The notes: generated from the sequence alone by a model not told the origin. A stretch of DNA of 58,302 nt from Pseudomonadota bacterium (GCA_029776255.1 JAKOTN010000045.1:1-58302), one strand, 5' to 3'. Shown: positions 8,335 through 20,060, counted from the first letter of the stretch. Made by a program: numbers and translations.

Positions 8335-9224
8335 CCGAACCCCGTCAGGATCTGCCCACCGACCCGCCGCTCTCCCGCTTGTACCGGCAGCTGGCCACCG
8401 CCGAACCACCGGCTGCCGTGGACCAGCATCTGCTCGCCGTCGCCCACGCCGCGATCGCCCCGGAAGCAAGACCGTCGGCGAGCCGTTCTTGGTGGCCTCG
8501 CTGGCGTACGCCACTGACGCTGGCCACCACCCTACTCATTACCTTGAGCCTGACCGTGCTGCACGAACGGCAACCCGCGGACGCGCCGCCACCGGACAGC
8601 CCACGACCGGCGTCCGATCAGATCCAGGCGCCACCCCAGGCACGGCAAGAACCCGAACCCTCACAACCTGCCACCGCCGCGCCGGCAAGAAAGCCGAGCA
8701 TGGAACGGCCGAAGGCGCCGTCTGCCACCGTCAAGCAGGAAGCGGCCGAGGCGCCGATCGCCCCACACATCGCCAACCCCTTCCCGACCCAGCCGGTGGA
8801 GACTAAGCGCCAGTCGATGACGACGCCGTCGGCAACGGTTTACGACAGCGCAACAAGCGGCCCCGCGGCCGCATCCGCCGCCTCTCCGGTGGCTGTCCTG
8901 CCCTCCGCCCCGGTCGCGGCCTCATCGCCCGCCCCGGTCGCGGTACCGGCCCCACTCACCGCGCCAGCCGCCGCACCCGCCCCACGCGCGGTCGGCGGCA
9001 GCGGCGACCGGCTCCGCACGACGCCATCGGTGGCTGAAAGCGCCATGCCGGCACTGGCCAAGTCGCGAGGCGAGTCCCTGGGCGCCACCCGGCCGGCGGA
9101 AAGTTGGCTTGAGGAAATCCGCGCCTTGCGTCGCGACGGCAAAACCGACGAAGCGGCGAAACAATTGCGCGAGTTCCGCCGCGCCTACCCCGACTTTCCA
9201 TTGCCGGAAGACCTTCGACCCTGA
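8331..9224 (+). CDS. Pro/Ala-rich single-pass membrane protein, candidate anti-sigma factor
   Basis: A 297-residue protein translationally coupled to the ECF sigma gene (ATGA overlap). Residues 1-55 are probably cytoplasmic and include a short helical segment (PPLSRLYRQLATAEPP) that could contact the sigma factor. One transmembrane helix lies at about 60-80. Residues 85-255 are low complexity, dominated by Pro, Ala and Ser, as expected for an extended periplasmic linker. The last about 40 residues form a compact conserved-looking unit (WLEEIRALRRDGKTDEA followed by a Pro-rich LPEDL end). The anti-sigma role is inferred from position and topology only; no zinc-binding anti-sigma motif is visible. 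Confidence 0.6.
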   Translation: MTEPRQDLPTDPPLSRLYRQLATAEPPAAVDQHLLAVAHAAIAPEARPSASRSWWPRWRTPLTLATTLLITLSLTVLHERQPADAPPPDSPRPASDQIQAPPQARQEPEPSQPATAAPARKPSMERPKAPSATVKQEAAEAPIAPHIANPFPTQPVETKRQSMTTPSATVYDSATSGPAAASAASPVAVLPSAPVAASSPAPVAVPAPLTAPAAAPAPRAVGGSGDRLRTTPSVAESAMPALAKSRGESLGATRPAESWLEEIRALRRDGKTDEAAKQLREFRRAYPDFPLPEDLRP

Positions 9225-9314
9225 TTTCCCGCCCGTCTGCCCGCCCGCCCGACCCCATTTGCCGACAACGCGCGTTTACACGATCACCCATCCACATTCC
9301 GCCAGGAGATCGCC

Positions 9315-10115
9315 ATGAAAACGCTCGCCGCGCTGCTCGCCACCCTTCTTTTCACCAGCCACCCCGGCGTCGCCGAGGCCGCCGCGCTGCTCGACCTCGA
9401 CATCGTCGACCGCGGCACCGGCCAGACGCTGGACGTTTACCGTCACCACGGCCGGCTTTACGTCGTCGGCACGCCCGGCAACCGTTACGCGGTGGTGATG
9501 CGCAACAAAACCGCCGGCCGCCTGCTGACCGTGCTCTCGGTCGACGGACTCAACGCCTTGAACGGCCAAACCGCCGCCACGGCGCAATCCGGATACGTTC
9601 TCTCGCCGTGGCAATCGGCGGAAATCGCCGGCTGGCGCAAGAGCATGGACGATGTCGCCGCGTTCTACTTCACCAGTGTCGCCGACAGCTATGCCGGCCG
9701 CACCGACCGGCCACGGAACGTCGGCGTCATCGGGGTCGCCGTCTATCGGGAAGCCGTGCCGCCGCTCCCCTCGCCGCCAGTCGTCATGTCGCCGCGCACG
9801 CACGATTCGGCCAACGTGGCCGAGAGCGCCGCGCCAGCCAGCGCCCCGCTCCGACCGAGAGAAACCGGTGCCGATCAATCCCTGTCCGCCCGGGCGGAAA
9901 AACGTCTCGGCACCGGTCATGGCGAACGCATCGATTCGCCGACGCAGTACACCGACTTTCGCCGCGCCGGCGACGCGCCGGCGGAGATCGTCGCCATTTA
10001 TTACGACAGCCATGCCAATCTGCTGGCCAAGGGCGTCATTCCGCCGTCCAGACCGCCCGTGTCGCCTGCTCCCAACCCCTTCCCGGGCGGCTTCACCCCC
10101 GATCCTCGCCGCTGA
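9315..10115 (+). CDS. Exported protein of the sigma-factor operon, function unknown
   Basis: A 266-residue protein with a clear signal peptide (MKTLAALLATLLFTSHPGVAEA). Residues 25-145 form a folded domain with beta-rich segments such as GQTLDVYRHHGRLYVVGTPG and YVLSPWQSAEIAGWRKSM. The rest is Pro/Ala/Ser-rich. It begins 90 bases after the candidate anti-sigma gene with a good AGGAG ribosome site and probably belongs to the same transcript. The N-terminal domain resembles conserved uncharacterised exported proteins found next to ECF sigma factors in other betaproteobacteria. A role in envelope sensing is possible but unproven. Confidence 0.65.
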   Translation: MKTLAALLATLLFTSHPGVAEAAALLDLDIVDRGTGQTLDVYRHHGRLYVVGTPGNRYAVVMRNKTAGRLLTVLSVDGLNALNGQTAATAQSGYVLSPWQSAEIAGWRKSMDDVAAFYFTSVADSYAGRTDRPRNVGVIGVAVYREAVPPLPSPPVVMSPRTHDSANVAESAAPASAPLRPRETGADQSLSARAEKRLGTGHGERIDSPTQYTDFRRAGDAPAEIVAIYYDSHANLLAKGVIPPSRPPVSPAPNPFPGGFTPDPRR

Positions 10116-10159
10116 GGCGCCCGCGCCGACGCCGGCGCGACCGGCACGGACGGGTATAA

Positions 10160-12811
<2,652 letters not shown>

Positions 12812-12833
12812 AACCCTGACAAGGAAACTCCCG

Positions 12834-13352
12834 ATGCGCACCGTGCTTTCGTCGATTCCGTCCCTCGCGCTGGCCCTGTCCGTTACCGCCATCGCCGCCT
12901 GCGGCTTTCAGTTGCGCGGTGCCTACACGCTACCCTACGAAAGCCTGTACCTGGAGATGCCCGCCTTTTCGGTGGTCGGCGCCAACCTGAAGCGCACCAT
13001 CCGCGCCTCCGGATCGACGCGGCTGGCACTCACCGCCAGCGATGCCGATGCGGTCTTCCGGCCGGGCACCGAGTATCGGGACCGCGTCATTCTCTCGGTC
13101 TCCGGCACCGGCCGCATCAGCGAATTGCGTCTGCGTTACCTGTTCAACTACCAGGTCACCGACAAAAAAGGGCTCAATTTGATACCGCCAACCAGTATCG
13201 AAATCATTCGCGACCTGACTTACGACGATTCCAACATTCTGGCCAAACAGCAGGAAGAGGCGCTGCTCTGGCAAGACATGGAAAACGATCTGGTGCAGCA
13301 GTTGATGCGTCGTCTGGCGGCCGTCAAGCCGCAACCGCCAGTCGTCGACTAG
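12834..13352 (+). CDS. lptE: LPS-assembly lipoprotein LptE
   Basis: A 172-residue outer-membrane lipoprotein that plugs the LptD barrel and helps insert lipopolysaccharide. The signal peptide ends in an AIAAC lipobox, followed by the diagnostic GFQLRG start of the mature protein. The body alternates beta-strands with the long C-terminal helix (AKQQEEALLWQDMENDLVQQ). I chose ATG 12834, which has an AAGGAAA ribosome site; an in-frame GTG at 12798 inside the leuS end is unlikely. It lies 22 bases after leuS and 12 bases before holA. Confidence 0.93.
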   Translation: MRTVLSSIPSLALALSVTAIAACGFQLRGAYTLPYESLYLEMPAFSVVGANLKRTIRASGSTRLALTASDADAVFRPGTEYRDRVILSVSGTGRISELRLRYLFNYQVTDKKGLNLIPPTSIEIIRDLTYDDSNILAKQQEEALLWQDMENDLVQQLMRRLAAVKPQPPVVD

Positions 13353-13364
13353 TCGCCGCCCCGC

Positions 13365-14366
13365 ATGCAGATCAAGGGCGAACAGCTCGCCGGCCATCTC
13401 CAACGCGAGCTGCAACCGGTTTACCTGGTGCATGGCGACGAGCCGCTGTTGGTCATCGAGGCGGCGGACGCCATTCGCGCCGCCGCCAAACAGCGCGGTT
13501 TCGACGAGCGCGACGTGCTGACCGCCATGACCGGCTTCAACTGGAACGATCTTTACCACGCGGCCGGTAGCCTGTCGCTGTTCGGCGGGCGCAAAGTGAT
13601 CGATCTGCGCATACCCGGCGGCAAACCTGGCCGCGACGGCAGCGCGGCGCTACAGGACTATTGCGCGCGCCCGTCGCCCGATTCGCTGCTGCTGGTCACG
13701 GTCAACGGCCTGGACTGGAAAGAGGAAAAAGCCGCCTGGGTCAGCGCCCTCGCCGCCGCCGGAGTGGTGGTCAAACCAATGCCACCCACTATCGCCGAAT
13801 TGCCGGCGTGGCTGGCCGGTCGTCTGCGACGGCAGCGGCAAAGCGCCGACGCGGAGGGCTTGCGGTTCATCGCCGACCGGGTCGAAGGAAACCTGCTGGC
13901 CGCACACCAGGAAATTCTCAAGCTCGGCGTCCTGTTCCCCCAGGGCGCCCTGCATCTCGACCAAATCCGCGACGCGGTACTCAATGTCGCCCGCTACAAT
14001 CTCGATGGACTGCGCGAAGCCTTGCTCGCCGGCGATGTCGCGCGTCTGGCCCGCACGCTCGACGGCCTGCGGCAGGAAGGCGAGGCACCGCTACTGGTGC
14101 TATGGGCGATGACCGAGGAAGTGCGCGCCCTGGCGGAGATCAGCGCCGGACTTGAAAATCGTCAGCCGCTGGAGATGCTGCTGAAAAGCGCCCGAGTCTG
14201 GGGCACCCGTCAGCTGTTGATCAAACGTGCGCTGAAAAGGGTGACCCGCCAGCGCGCCACTTCGGCGCTGGCCACCGCCGCGCGGATCGACCGCATGATC
14301 AAGGGTCTGGACACCGGCGACGTGTGGAATGAATTCCGCCGGCTCGGATTAAGCATCGCCGCCTGA
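13365..14366 (+). CDS. holA: DNA polymerase III delta subunit
   Basis: A 333-residue clamp-loader subunit that opens the beta sliding clamp. The N-terminal part shows the family start (QPVYLVHGDEPLLVIEA) and a degenerate P-loop region. The C-terminal collar domain is visible in LLVLWAMTEEVRALAEI and KGLDTGDVWNEFRRL. It assembles with tau/gamma (the dnaX product at 24446-26158) and delta prime. It is the last gene of the leuS-lptE-holA unit and converges with a small Cys-rich protein gene. Confidence 0.95.
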   Translation: MQIKGEQLAGHLQRELQPVYLVHGDEPLLVIEAADAIRAAAKQRGFDERDVLTAMTGFNWNDLYHAAGSLSLFGGRKVIDLRIPGGKPGRDGSAALQDYCARPSPDSLLLVTVNGLDWKEEKAAWVSALAAAGVVVKPMPPTIAELPAWLAGRLRRQRQSADAEGLRFIADRVEGNLLAAHQEILKLGVLFPQGALHLDQIRDAVLNVARYNLDGLREALLAGDVARLARTLDGLRQEGEAPLLVLWAMTEEVRALAEISAGLENRQPLEMLLKSARVWGTRQLLIKRALKRVTRQRATSALATAARIDRMIKGLDTGDVWNEFRRLGLSIAA

Positions 14367-14380
14367 AAGCGGCACGCGAT

Positions 14381-14608
14381 TCATGAATCGCCGAGCGGCT
14401 CGTCCGGCGCCAGATGCTCCCACAGGCACGCGCTGCCGTGCCGCAAATCGCTGAGCGCAGAACTGACCTTGCTCTGCACCAGACATTCGCCCCGACAATC
14501 TTCCTCGACCACCACCAAACGTAATTCGGAATCGACGCGGCGATGACCATCCCAGAAACTGCAGGTCGCACAAATTTTTACTTCGGCAGGGACAATCAGT
14601 TTTTTCAT
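14381..14608 (-). CDS. Small Cys-rich protein of unknown function
   Basis: A 75-residue protein with seven features worth noting in two blocks: ICATCSFWDG (two Cys in a CxxC) and EEDCRGECLVQ (two more Cys), followed by GSACLW near the C-terminus. The spacing suggests a metal or disulfide site. The coding pattern looks real: charged and hydrophobic residues are balanced and it sits cleanly between holA and proA without overlap. The start is ATG 14608; a TTG two codons upstream (14614) is possible. I do not recognise the family for certain and give no function. Confidence 0.55.
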   Translation of the reverse strand: MKKLIVPAEVKICATCSFWDGHRRVDSELRLVVVEEDCRGECLVQSKVSSALSDLRHGSACLWEHLAPDEPLGDS

Positions 14609-14717
14609 CTTCAAACGACCAGGAAACCGGAAAAAAATGGCGACGCTCGCGGCAGGAGCGATGCGACGAAGACAACTGCCTACTGCACTCAGAGTGTACT
14701 CGTTTACAGTAGTTCCG

Positions 14718-14748
14718 TTGACGGCGGCGAACGATCGATGACTATAAT
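14718..14748 (+). promoter_or_regulatory. Candidate proA promoter
   Basis: TTGACG (14718-14723) and a perfect TATAAT (14743-14748) lie 19 bases apart, upstream of proA. The spacing is longer than optimal, so activity may be modest or assisted. Confidence 0.55.
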
Positions 14749-14775
14749 CGAACCTCTGGGAAAGTGAGACGCCTC

Positions 14776-16032
14776 ATGGACATCGCCCACTACATGCAGA
14801 CCGTCGGACACAACGCTCGCCACGCTTCGCGGGCGATGGCGCGCGCCGACAGCAACGCCAAGAACAGCGCCTTGCGCGCCATCGCCGCCGCCATCCGCCG
14901 CGACGCCGACGGGTTGGTCGCCGCCAATCAGCGCGATCTGAACGCGGCGCGCGCCGCTGGTCTGGAGGCGGCACTGCTTGATCGCCTGACTCTCACCCCC
15001 AAGGGCGTGGCGGCGATGGCTGAAGGTGTCGAGCAAGTGGCCTCGCTACCCGACCCGGTCGGCGAGATCAGCGACCTGAAGTTCCGGCCGAGCGGTATTC
15101 AAGTGGGCCGGATGCGTGTGCCGCTTGGCGTCATTGGCATCATCTACGAGGCGCGGCCGAACGTGACCGCCGACGCGGCCGCCCTCTGTCTCAAATCGGG
15201 CAACGCCTCGATTCTGCGCGGTGGTTCCGAAGCCCTTCACTGCAATCAGGCCATCGCCGCGTTGGTGCACGAAGGATTGGCCTGCGCCGGTTTGCCCGCC
15301 GACGCGGTGCAAGTGATCGGCACCACGGATCGCGCGGCCGTCGGGCATCTGATCACCATGCGCGACAATGTCGACGTGATTGTCCCGCGCGGTGGCAAGG
15401 GCTTGATCGCCCGCCTGCTCGCCGAATCGCGCGTGCCGATGATTCAACACCTCGACGGGAACTGCCATGTTTATCTGGACGACACCGCCGATCCAGACAA
15501 GGCTTCGCGCATCGTTGAAAACGCCAAGACGCAACGCTACGGCACCTGCAACACCGCCGAGTCGCTGCTGGTTGCCCGCGCCGTTGCCGCCAACCTGCTG
15601 CCACCGATCGCCGCGATGTTGTCCGGCAAGGGCGTGGAGATGCGGGGATGCCCGGAAACCTTGTCCATCATCGCCCAGGCGAGGCCGGCCAGCGAGGAGG
15701 ACTACGCCATGGAGTTCCTGGCGCCGGTGATTTCGATCAAGATTGTCGACGGGATAAACGAGGCCATCGAGCACATCAATCGTTACGGCTCGCATCACAC
15801 CGACGCCATCGTCACCGAAAACCACGCGGCGGCGATGCGCTTTTTGCGCGAAGTCGACTCCGCCTCGGTAATGATCAACGCCTCGACACGCTTTGCCGAT
15901 GGTTTTGAATACGGCCTTGGCGCTGAAATCGGTATTTCGACAGATAAGATTCACGCCCGCGGCCCTGTCGGTCTGGAAGGATTGACCAGCCAGAAATGGG
16001 TCGTATTTGGTAACGGCGAAGTGCGCGCTTGA
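14776..16032 (+). CDS. proA: Gamma-glutamyl phosphate reductase
   Basis: NADPH-dependent enzyme of proline biosynthesis that reduces gamma-glutamyl phosphate to glutamate semialdehyde. The 418-residue length is standard. Characteristic segments are [20 protein letters not shown], the cofactor region [23 protein letters not shown], and the active-site cysteine in [16 protein letters not shown]. The C-terminus ends with [17 protein letters not shown] and [13 protein letters not shown], typical of ProA. The start is ATG 14776, preceded by GTGAGA. No proB is present in the window. Confidence 0.96.
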   Translation: MDIAHYMQTVGHNARHASRAMARADSNAKNSALRAIAAAIRRDADGLVAANQRDLNAARAAGLEAALLDRLTLTPKGVAAMAEGVEQVASLPDPVGEISDLKFRPSGIQVGRMRVPLGVIGIIYEARPNVTADAAALCLKSGNASILRGGSEALHCNQAIAALVHEGLACAGLPADAVQVIGTTDRAAVGHLITMRDNVDVIVPRGGKGLIARLLAESRVPMIQHLDGNCHVYLDDTADPDKASRIVENAKTQRYGTCNTAESLLVARAVAANLLPPIAAMLSGKGVEMRGCPETLSIIAQARPASEEDYAMEFLAPVISIKIVDGINEAIEHINRYGSHHTDAIVTENHAAAMRFLREVDSASVMINASTRFADGFEYGLGAEIGISTDKIHARGPVGLEGLTSQKWVVFGNGEVRA

Positions 16033-16090
16033 TCCTCATCGTCAAGCGCGCAACAGACCACTCTCCATTCGCACCACAAAGGGGACTTCC

Positions 16091-16663
16091 ATGAAACGAC
16101 TACTGCTGGCCCTACTTACCGCGGCTTCGATCAATCTGGCCTTGGCCGTCGAAATCGGTGGTGTCAAGTTTGACGACAAAACCCGCGTCGGCGCGAGCGA
16201 AACGGTGATCAACGGCGCCGGCATACGCAAGAAGGCTTTTTTCAAGGTGTACGCGATCGCGCTGTATTTGCCTGAAAAACGAACCGCCGCCGAGGGGGTA
16301 TTCACCGCCAAGGGCGCCAAGCGCGTTTCGATCGCGACATTGCGCGACCTCTCGGCGAAACAATTCGTCGAGGGTCTACAGGAAGGCGTCGCCGCCAATC
16401 ACTCGGACACGGAGAAGGCGGCCTTGAAAGACCGCATGCAGCAGTTGTCCGACACCATGCTGGCCATCGGCGAAGCCAAGCAGGGTACCACGGTGCTGAT
16501 TGACTGGCTGCCGGAAAGCGGTACCCGGCTGACGGTCAACGGAAAAGTCATCGGCAAGGACATCGCCGGCGAGGATTTCTTCAAGGCCCTGCTGAAGATT
16601 TGGCTTGGCCAGAAACCGGTGCAGGACGACCTGAAACAAGCGCTGCTAGGCAAGGAGTCCTGA
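16091..16663 (+). CDS. Chalcone isomerase-like exported protein
   Basis: A 190-residue protein with a signal peptide (MKRLLLALLTAASINLALA) and a chalcone-isomerase-like fold: GGVKFDDKTRV, GAGIRKKAFFKVYAIALYL, and LIDWLPESGTRLTVNGK. Bacterial members are periplasmic and their role is not established; they lack evidence of flavonoid chemistry. The start is ATG 16091. The next gene, ogt, begins 2 bases after this stop and uses the AAGGAG at this gene's 3' end, so the two are coupled. Confidence 0.8.
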   Translation: MKRLLLALLTAASINLALAVEIGGVKFDDKTRVGASETVINGAGIRKKAFFKVYAIALYLPEKRTAAEGVFTAKGAKRVSIATLRDLSAKQFVEGLQEGVAANHSDTEKAALKDRMQQLSDTMLAIGEAKQGTTVLIDWLPESGTRLTVNGKVIGKDIAGEDFFKALLKIWLGQKPVQDDLKQALLGKES

Positions 16664-16665
16664 AA

Positions 16666-17169
16666 TTGACGACCGTGAACAAGACGGCCTCCGGTACGCC
16701 GGATAGTCCGGGTTATCAGGCGATCGTCGTCGCGCCCGGCTTCTGCGTGGGCATCCGTTGCGACGATGACGCGCTTTCACGCATTGTCTTCTTGCCGCCC
16801 GGCCCCGAAATCGCGCCGCAAAACAAGCTGGCCGACCAGGCGGCGCGGCAATTGGCCACTTATCTTGCCAACGCCGATGCCGCTTTCGACCTGCCCCTGC
16901 GCCCTTCCGGAACGCCGTTCCAGCGTCGCGTCTGGGAGCAGATCGCCGCCATTCCCACGCACCAGACACGCACCTATGGGGAAATCGCCAAAATCCTGGC
17001 CAATGCACCGCGCGCCGTTGGTCAAGCGTGCGGGGCGAATCCTTTCCCGGTGGTCGTTCCTTGCCACCGCGTACTCGCCAGCGGCGGCGGACTGGGCGGC
17101 TTCGCCCGTCAGAGCGGCGGTTTTCTTTTGGAAGTGAAGCGCTGGCTGCTGGCGCACGAGCATCGCTGA
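16666..17169 (+). CDS. ogt: Methylated-DNA--protein-cysteine methyltransferase
   Basis: Repairs O6-alkylguanine by transferring the alkyl group to its own cysteine. The active site PCHRVL is at about residue 130, preceded by the helix-turn-helix that inserts into DNA (PTHQTRTYGEIAKIL and APRAVGQACGANPFPVVV). It is 167 residues, the usual size for the Ogt type without an Ada domain. The start is taken as TTG 16666, because AAGGAG lies 9 bases before it; a GTG at 16675 is the alternative. xerD follows with a 1-base gap. Confidence 0.92.
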   Translation: MTTVNKTASGTPDSPGYQAIVVAPGFCVGIRCDDDALSRIVFLPPGPEIAPQNKLADQAARQLATYLANADAAFDLPLRPSGTPFQRRVWEQIAAIPTHQTRTYGEIAKILANAPRAVGQACGANPFPVVVPCHRVLASGGGLGGFARQSGGFLLEVKRWLLAHEHR

Positions 17170-17170
17170 G

Positions 17171-18088
17171 GTGGCGGTCCTGACCGCAAGCGCGGTGGCC
17201 GATCTGGACACGATCGACGCCTTTTGTGACACCTTGTGGCTGGAAGACGGTCTGGCCAAGGCCTCTCTGGCGAGCTACCGCAGCGACCTCACACAACTCG
17301 CCGCCTGGCTCCACGAAAACAAACTGGGGACCTTGTGCGCGCTCGACGACGCCACGCTCCTGCGTTTTGTGGCGCTGCTGTCGCAAAACTTGCGCGCGTC
17401 CTCACAGGCGCGTTACCTGTCCACCCTGCGCCGCTTCTACAAATATCTGATCGCGCGCGGCCAGCGCAACGACGATCCGACACTGAAAATCGCCATGCCG
17501 GCAATGCCCTCGCGGCTGCCGAAGGTGCTCTCGGAGTCGCAGGTCGAACGACTGCTGGCGGCACCGCCAAGCGACACGTGCCTTGGACAACGCGACCGGG
17601 CGATGCTCGAAACGCTCTACGCCACCGGCTTGCGCGTGTCGGAACTGGTCGGTCTGAAGATGCATGAACTCAGTCTCGACATGGGTATCGTGCGGGTGTT
17701 CGGCAAAGGTGGCAAGGAGCGCCTGGTGCCTCTCGGGGACGAAGCCAGCGACTGGCTGCGTCTTTACTTGTCCGACGGCCGGCCGGTGCTACTCGACGGA
17801 CGCCGCAGCGACGATTTGTTCGTCACCGCCCGAGGCGCGGCGATGAGCCGGCAGGCGTTTTGGCAATTGATCAAGCGTTACGCCTTGCTGGCCGACATCG
17901 ACCCGGCGCGGCTCTCGCCGCATGTCTTGCGGCATGCCTTCGCCACACACCTGCTCAATCATGGCGCCGACCTGCGCGTCGTGCAGCTATTGCTTGGCCA
18001 TGCGGATATTTCGACAACGCAGATTTACACGCACGTTGCCCGCGAGCGGCTGAAGAGTTTGCATGCCCAACATCACCCACGCGGCTGA
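17171..18088 (+). CDS. xerD: Site-specific tyrosine recombinase XerD
   Basis: Resolves chromosome dimers at dif together with XerC. The 305-residue protein has the N-terminal core-binding SAM-like domain (about 15-100: FCDTLWLEDGLAKASLASYRSDL) and the catalytic domain with all key residues: Arg in YATGLRVSELVGL, Lys in GKGGKERLVPLG, His-Leu-Arg in HVLRHAFATHLLNHGADLR, His in LGHADISTTQIYTHV, whose Tyr is the nucleophile. The start is GTG 17171, one base after the ogt stop. The tight ogt-xerD packing suggests one transcript. It converges with cobC. Confidence 0.93.
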   Translation: MAVLTASAVADLDTIDAFCDTLWLEDGLAKASLASYRSDLTQLAAWLHENKLGTLCALDDATLLRFVALLSQNLRASSQARYLSTLRRFYKYLIARGQRNDDPTLKIAMPAMPSRLPKVLSESQVERLLAAPPSDTCLGQRDRAMLETLYATGLRVSELVGLKMHELSLDMGIVRVFGKGGKERLVPLGDEASDWLRLYLSDGRPVLLDGRRSDDLFVTARGAAMSRQAFWQLIKRYALLADIDPARLSPHVLRHAFATHLLNHGADLRVVQLLLGHADISTTQIYTHVARERLKSLHAQHHPRG

Positions 18089-18148
18089 GCGCTGGCCGGC
18101 ACACACGCGAAACACTCGGTTTGGCAACGCCACGAACGGTTGCTCGTT

Positions 18149-18751
18149 TCAACGATTGAGATAGTGCAGACGGGCTGAGACTGACGCCGCGACCCCAAGG
18201 CACGCCTGATCGAATCCATCATCCAATCGGCGGTCGCCTGCCGGCGTCACTTCCAACAGGGACAAACCGGCAAAATCGAGCGGTAGTTGAATCCACCGAT
18301 CAAATGGCATTCGCAAGTAGTGCCCGAGAATCACGCGGATGACGCCCGCGTGTGCGACAAGCGCCAGATCCTCGTCTCGCACGCCGGAAATGCAATCGAT
18401 CACCCGCGCCTGCAAGGTCGCCAGCGACTCGCCGCCCGGCGGCGCGAACTGAGCGACATCGGTAGCCCAAACGTCGAGCAAGTGACGATCGATGCTCGCC
18501 CAAGGCACGCCCTCCCAGGCGCCAAACGAGATTTCCATCACACGACGATCAAAACGCGGCTGTGGATGCAATAACGCCGCCAAACGGCGGGCACGTTGCA
18601 AGGGGCTGGCAAGGACGGGTATCCCGGCCGGCAACAGCGAGCGAAGCCGCATCGCATGCGGTAACGGGTCTTCGGCCGCCACATCGAACTGCCCATAGCA
18701 AATACCGGAGGCCAGCAACGGTCGCGGATGCCGGATCAGGAAAAGTCGCAC
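18149..18751 (-). CDS. cobC: Alpha-ribazole phosphatase (histidine phosphatase family)
   Basis: Removes phosphate in the final lower-ligand assembly of cobalamin. The catalytic LIRHPRP motif lies at residues 4-10 (His in RHP, as in many CobC proteins), with a second histidine in VAHAGVIRVIL near residue 145 and the acid region MEISFGAWEG. The start is GTG 18751, inside the end of cobS, giving 200 residues and a 16-base overlap; a much longer frame extends upstream into cobS but its first part is antithetical to the family. Identity as CobC rather than another histidine phosphatase rests mainly on the cobS neighbour. Confidence 0.82.
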   Translation of the reverse strand: MRLFLIRHPRPLLASGICYGQFDVAAEDPLPHAMRLRSLLPAGIPVLASPLQRARRLAALLHPQPRFDRRVMEISFGAWEGVPWASIDRHLLDVWATDVAQFAPPGGESLATLQARVIDCISGVRDEDLALVAHAGVIRVILGHYLRMPFDRWIQLPLDFAGLSLLEVTPAGDRRLDDGFDQACLGVAASVSARLHYLNR

Positions 18752-19488
18752 AACATACCGCAATAAAATGCCATTTCGGAAAGCTGCTGCGTGGCGCCGA
18801 GACAGTCGCCGGTATAGCCGCCGATCTTTCGTCTGAACAAGCGGGCCAACCAAAGCGTCGCCAACACCGCGAACACAACGCCGCCCAGGACGTCCATCGT
18901 GGGCAAAAAACATAAGGGCAACCCAGCCGTGGCCCCGGCAAAGGCCAGTTCGAACCAACCGATTCGTGTCGCCAGCGGCTTGGCCTTGCCCTCGTCACGC
19001 ACATAGTCGAGCCCCCGCAGCAAAGTCGCGGCCGCGAAACGCGAGATGGCGTGCCCCGCGATTAATACCAAAGGAATTTCAACGGGATCGAACTCGATCA
19101 AGGCACAAAAGCGAGCGAGCAACAGCATGACCAAGGCAATTGCACCGAAACTGCCGATGCGCGAGTCTTTCATGATCGCCAGGATCCGCGCCTTCTCCCA
19201 TGCGCCGCCAAACCCATCGACCATGTCACTCCAGCCATCTTCGTGGAAGGCGCCGGTGACATAAAGCGAACTGGTCATCGCCGCCAGGACCGCCAAGGTG
19301 ATCGGCCAAAATTGCGCAAAAGACAGAAAAACGACGGCGGCGATGGTGCCGACCAGCAAACCGACCGTCGGAAAATAGCGAGTTGCCCGATCAAGGGCCT
19401 CGCTGCTGTGACCAACCCAGGACGGTACCGGCAGCCGCGTGAAAAATCGGACGGCGCCAAAAAAGTACTCGAGTTCCTGCTTAAGCAC
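18736..19488 (-). CDS. cobS: Adenosylcobinamide-GDP ribazoletransferase
   Basis: Inner-membrane enzyme joining adenosylcobinamide-GDP to alpha-ribazole in the last step of cobalamin assembly. It is a polytopic protein of about 250 residues with the family signatures FFTRLPVP at the N-terminus, the metal-binding GAFHEDGWSDMVDGFGG, KDSRIGSFGA, and GGYTGDCLGATQQLSE near the end. The start is GTG 19488, with GGGGAG 5 bases upstream; a GTG at 19494 is also in frame. It overlaps cobC. Only these two cobalamin genes are here, so the rest of the pathway must lie elsewhere or the cell salvages precursors. Confidence 0.93.
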   Translation of the reverse strand: MLKQELEYFFGAVRFFTRLPVPSWVGHSSEALDRATRYFPTVGLLVGTIAAVVFLSFAQFWPITLAVLAAMTSSLYVTGAFHEDGWSDMVDGFGGAWEKARILAIMKDSRIGSFGAIALVMLLLARFCALIEFDPVEIPLVLIAGHAISRFAAATLLRGLDYVRDEGKAKPLATRIGWFELAFAGATAGLPLCFLPTMDVLGGVVFAVLATLWLARLFRRKIGGYTGDCLGATQQLSEMAFYCGMLCDFS

Positions 19489-19586
19489 GTTCACTCCCCG
19501 ATAACGGCGCGCTTAAGACACTCCGAAACACCAGTGTCGGTAAAAAGAGAGATACATCGTGGCGCCAACCCGTCAAGGGCGGCTGC

Positions 19587-20018
19587 TCACTTGATGCGTT
19601 GCAACCGGGCGCGGCCGCTTGTTGATGGGGCGCTCGGTGGCTGCGGTTTTTCATCCGGCATCGCCACACCGCTCTGAGCGCCGTCGCCACCGGCGGTTAT
19701 CCCGGCGGCCTCTGGCTCAAAAGCCATTCCTGCGCCATTCTCTCGCGCATAAATGGCGGATACGTTGCCAATGGGGATATCTATGTCGCGCGCGACACCG
19801 CCAAAACGGGCCTGAAAGGAAATCCCCTCGTTACTGATGGCCAAGCGCCCAGTTGCTTCATAGCCAACATTCAGGACGATCTGTCCATCGCGAACATATT
19901 CTCGGGGGACGCGTGTGCGCGAATCGACAACGACCGCCAGATAAGGGGTGAACCCGTTGTCGCAGCACCACTGGTGAATGGCGCGAATCAAATAAGGCTT
20001 GGTGGACGGCAGTTCCAC
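19587..20018 (-). CDS. sspB: ClpXP protease specificity-enhancing factor SspB
   Basis: Adaptor that delivers ssrA-tagged and other proteins to ClpXP. The folded domain (1-105) shows the family pattern STKPYLIRAIHQWCCDNGFTPYL and VLNVGYEATGRLAISNEGISFQARFGG. A flexible Pro/Gly-rich tail follows, ending in a short basic ClpX-binding tip (GRARLQRIK). The start is GTG 20018 with AGGA 7 bases upstream. It lies 42 bases after sspA on the same strand, the conserved sspA-sspB pair. Confidence 0.92.
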   Translation of the reverse strand: MELPSTKPYLIRAIHQWCCDNGFTPYLAVVVDSRTRVPREYVRDGQIVLNVGYEATGRLAISNEGISFQARFGGVARDIDIPIGNVSAIYARENGAGMAFEPEAAGITAGGDGAQSGVAMPDEKPQPPSAPSTSGRARLQRIK

Positions 20019-20060
20019 GGAGATTCCTGTCTGGGGTGTTCGGAAATGAGGGCCTCGGGC

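Noticed and set aside
19495-19586. Possible cobalamin riboswitch upstream of cobS
   Set aside because: The interval is short and I could not find the conserved B12-box; nothing beyond gene content supports it.
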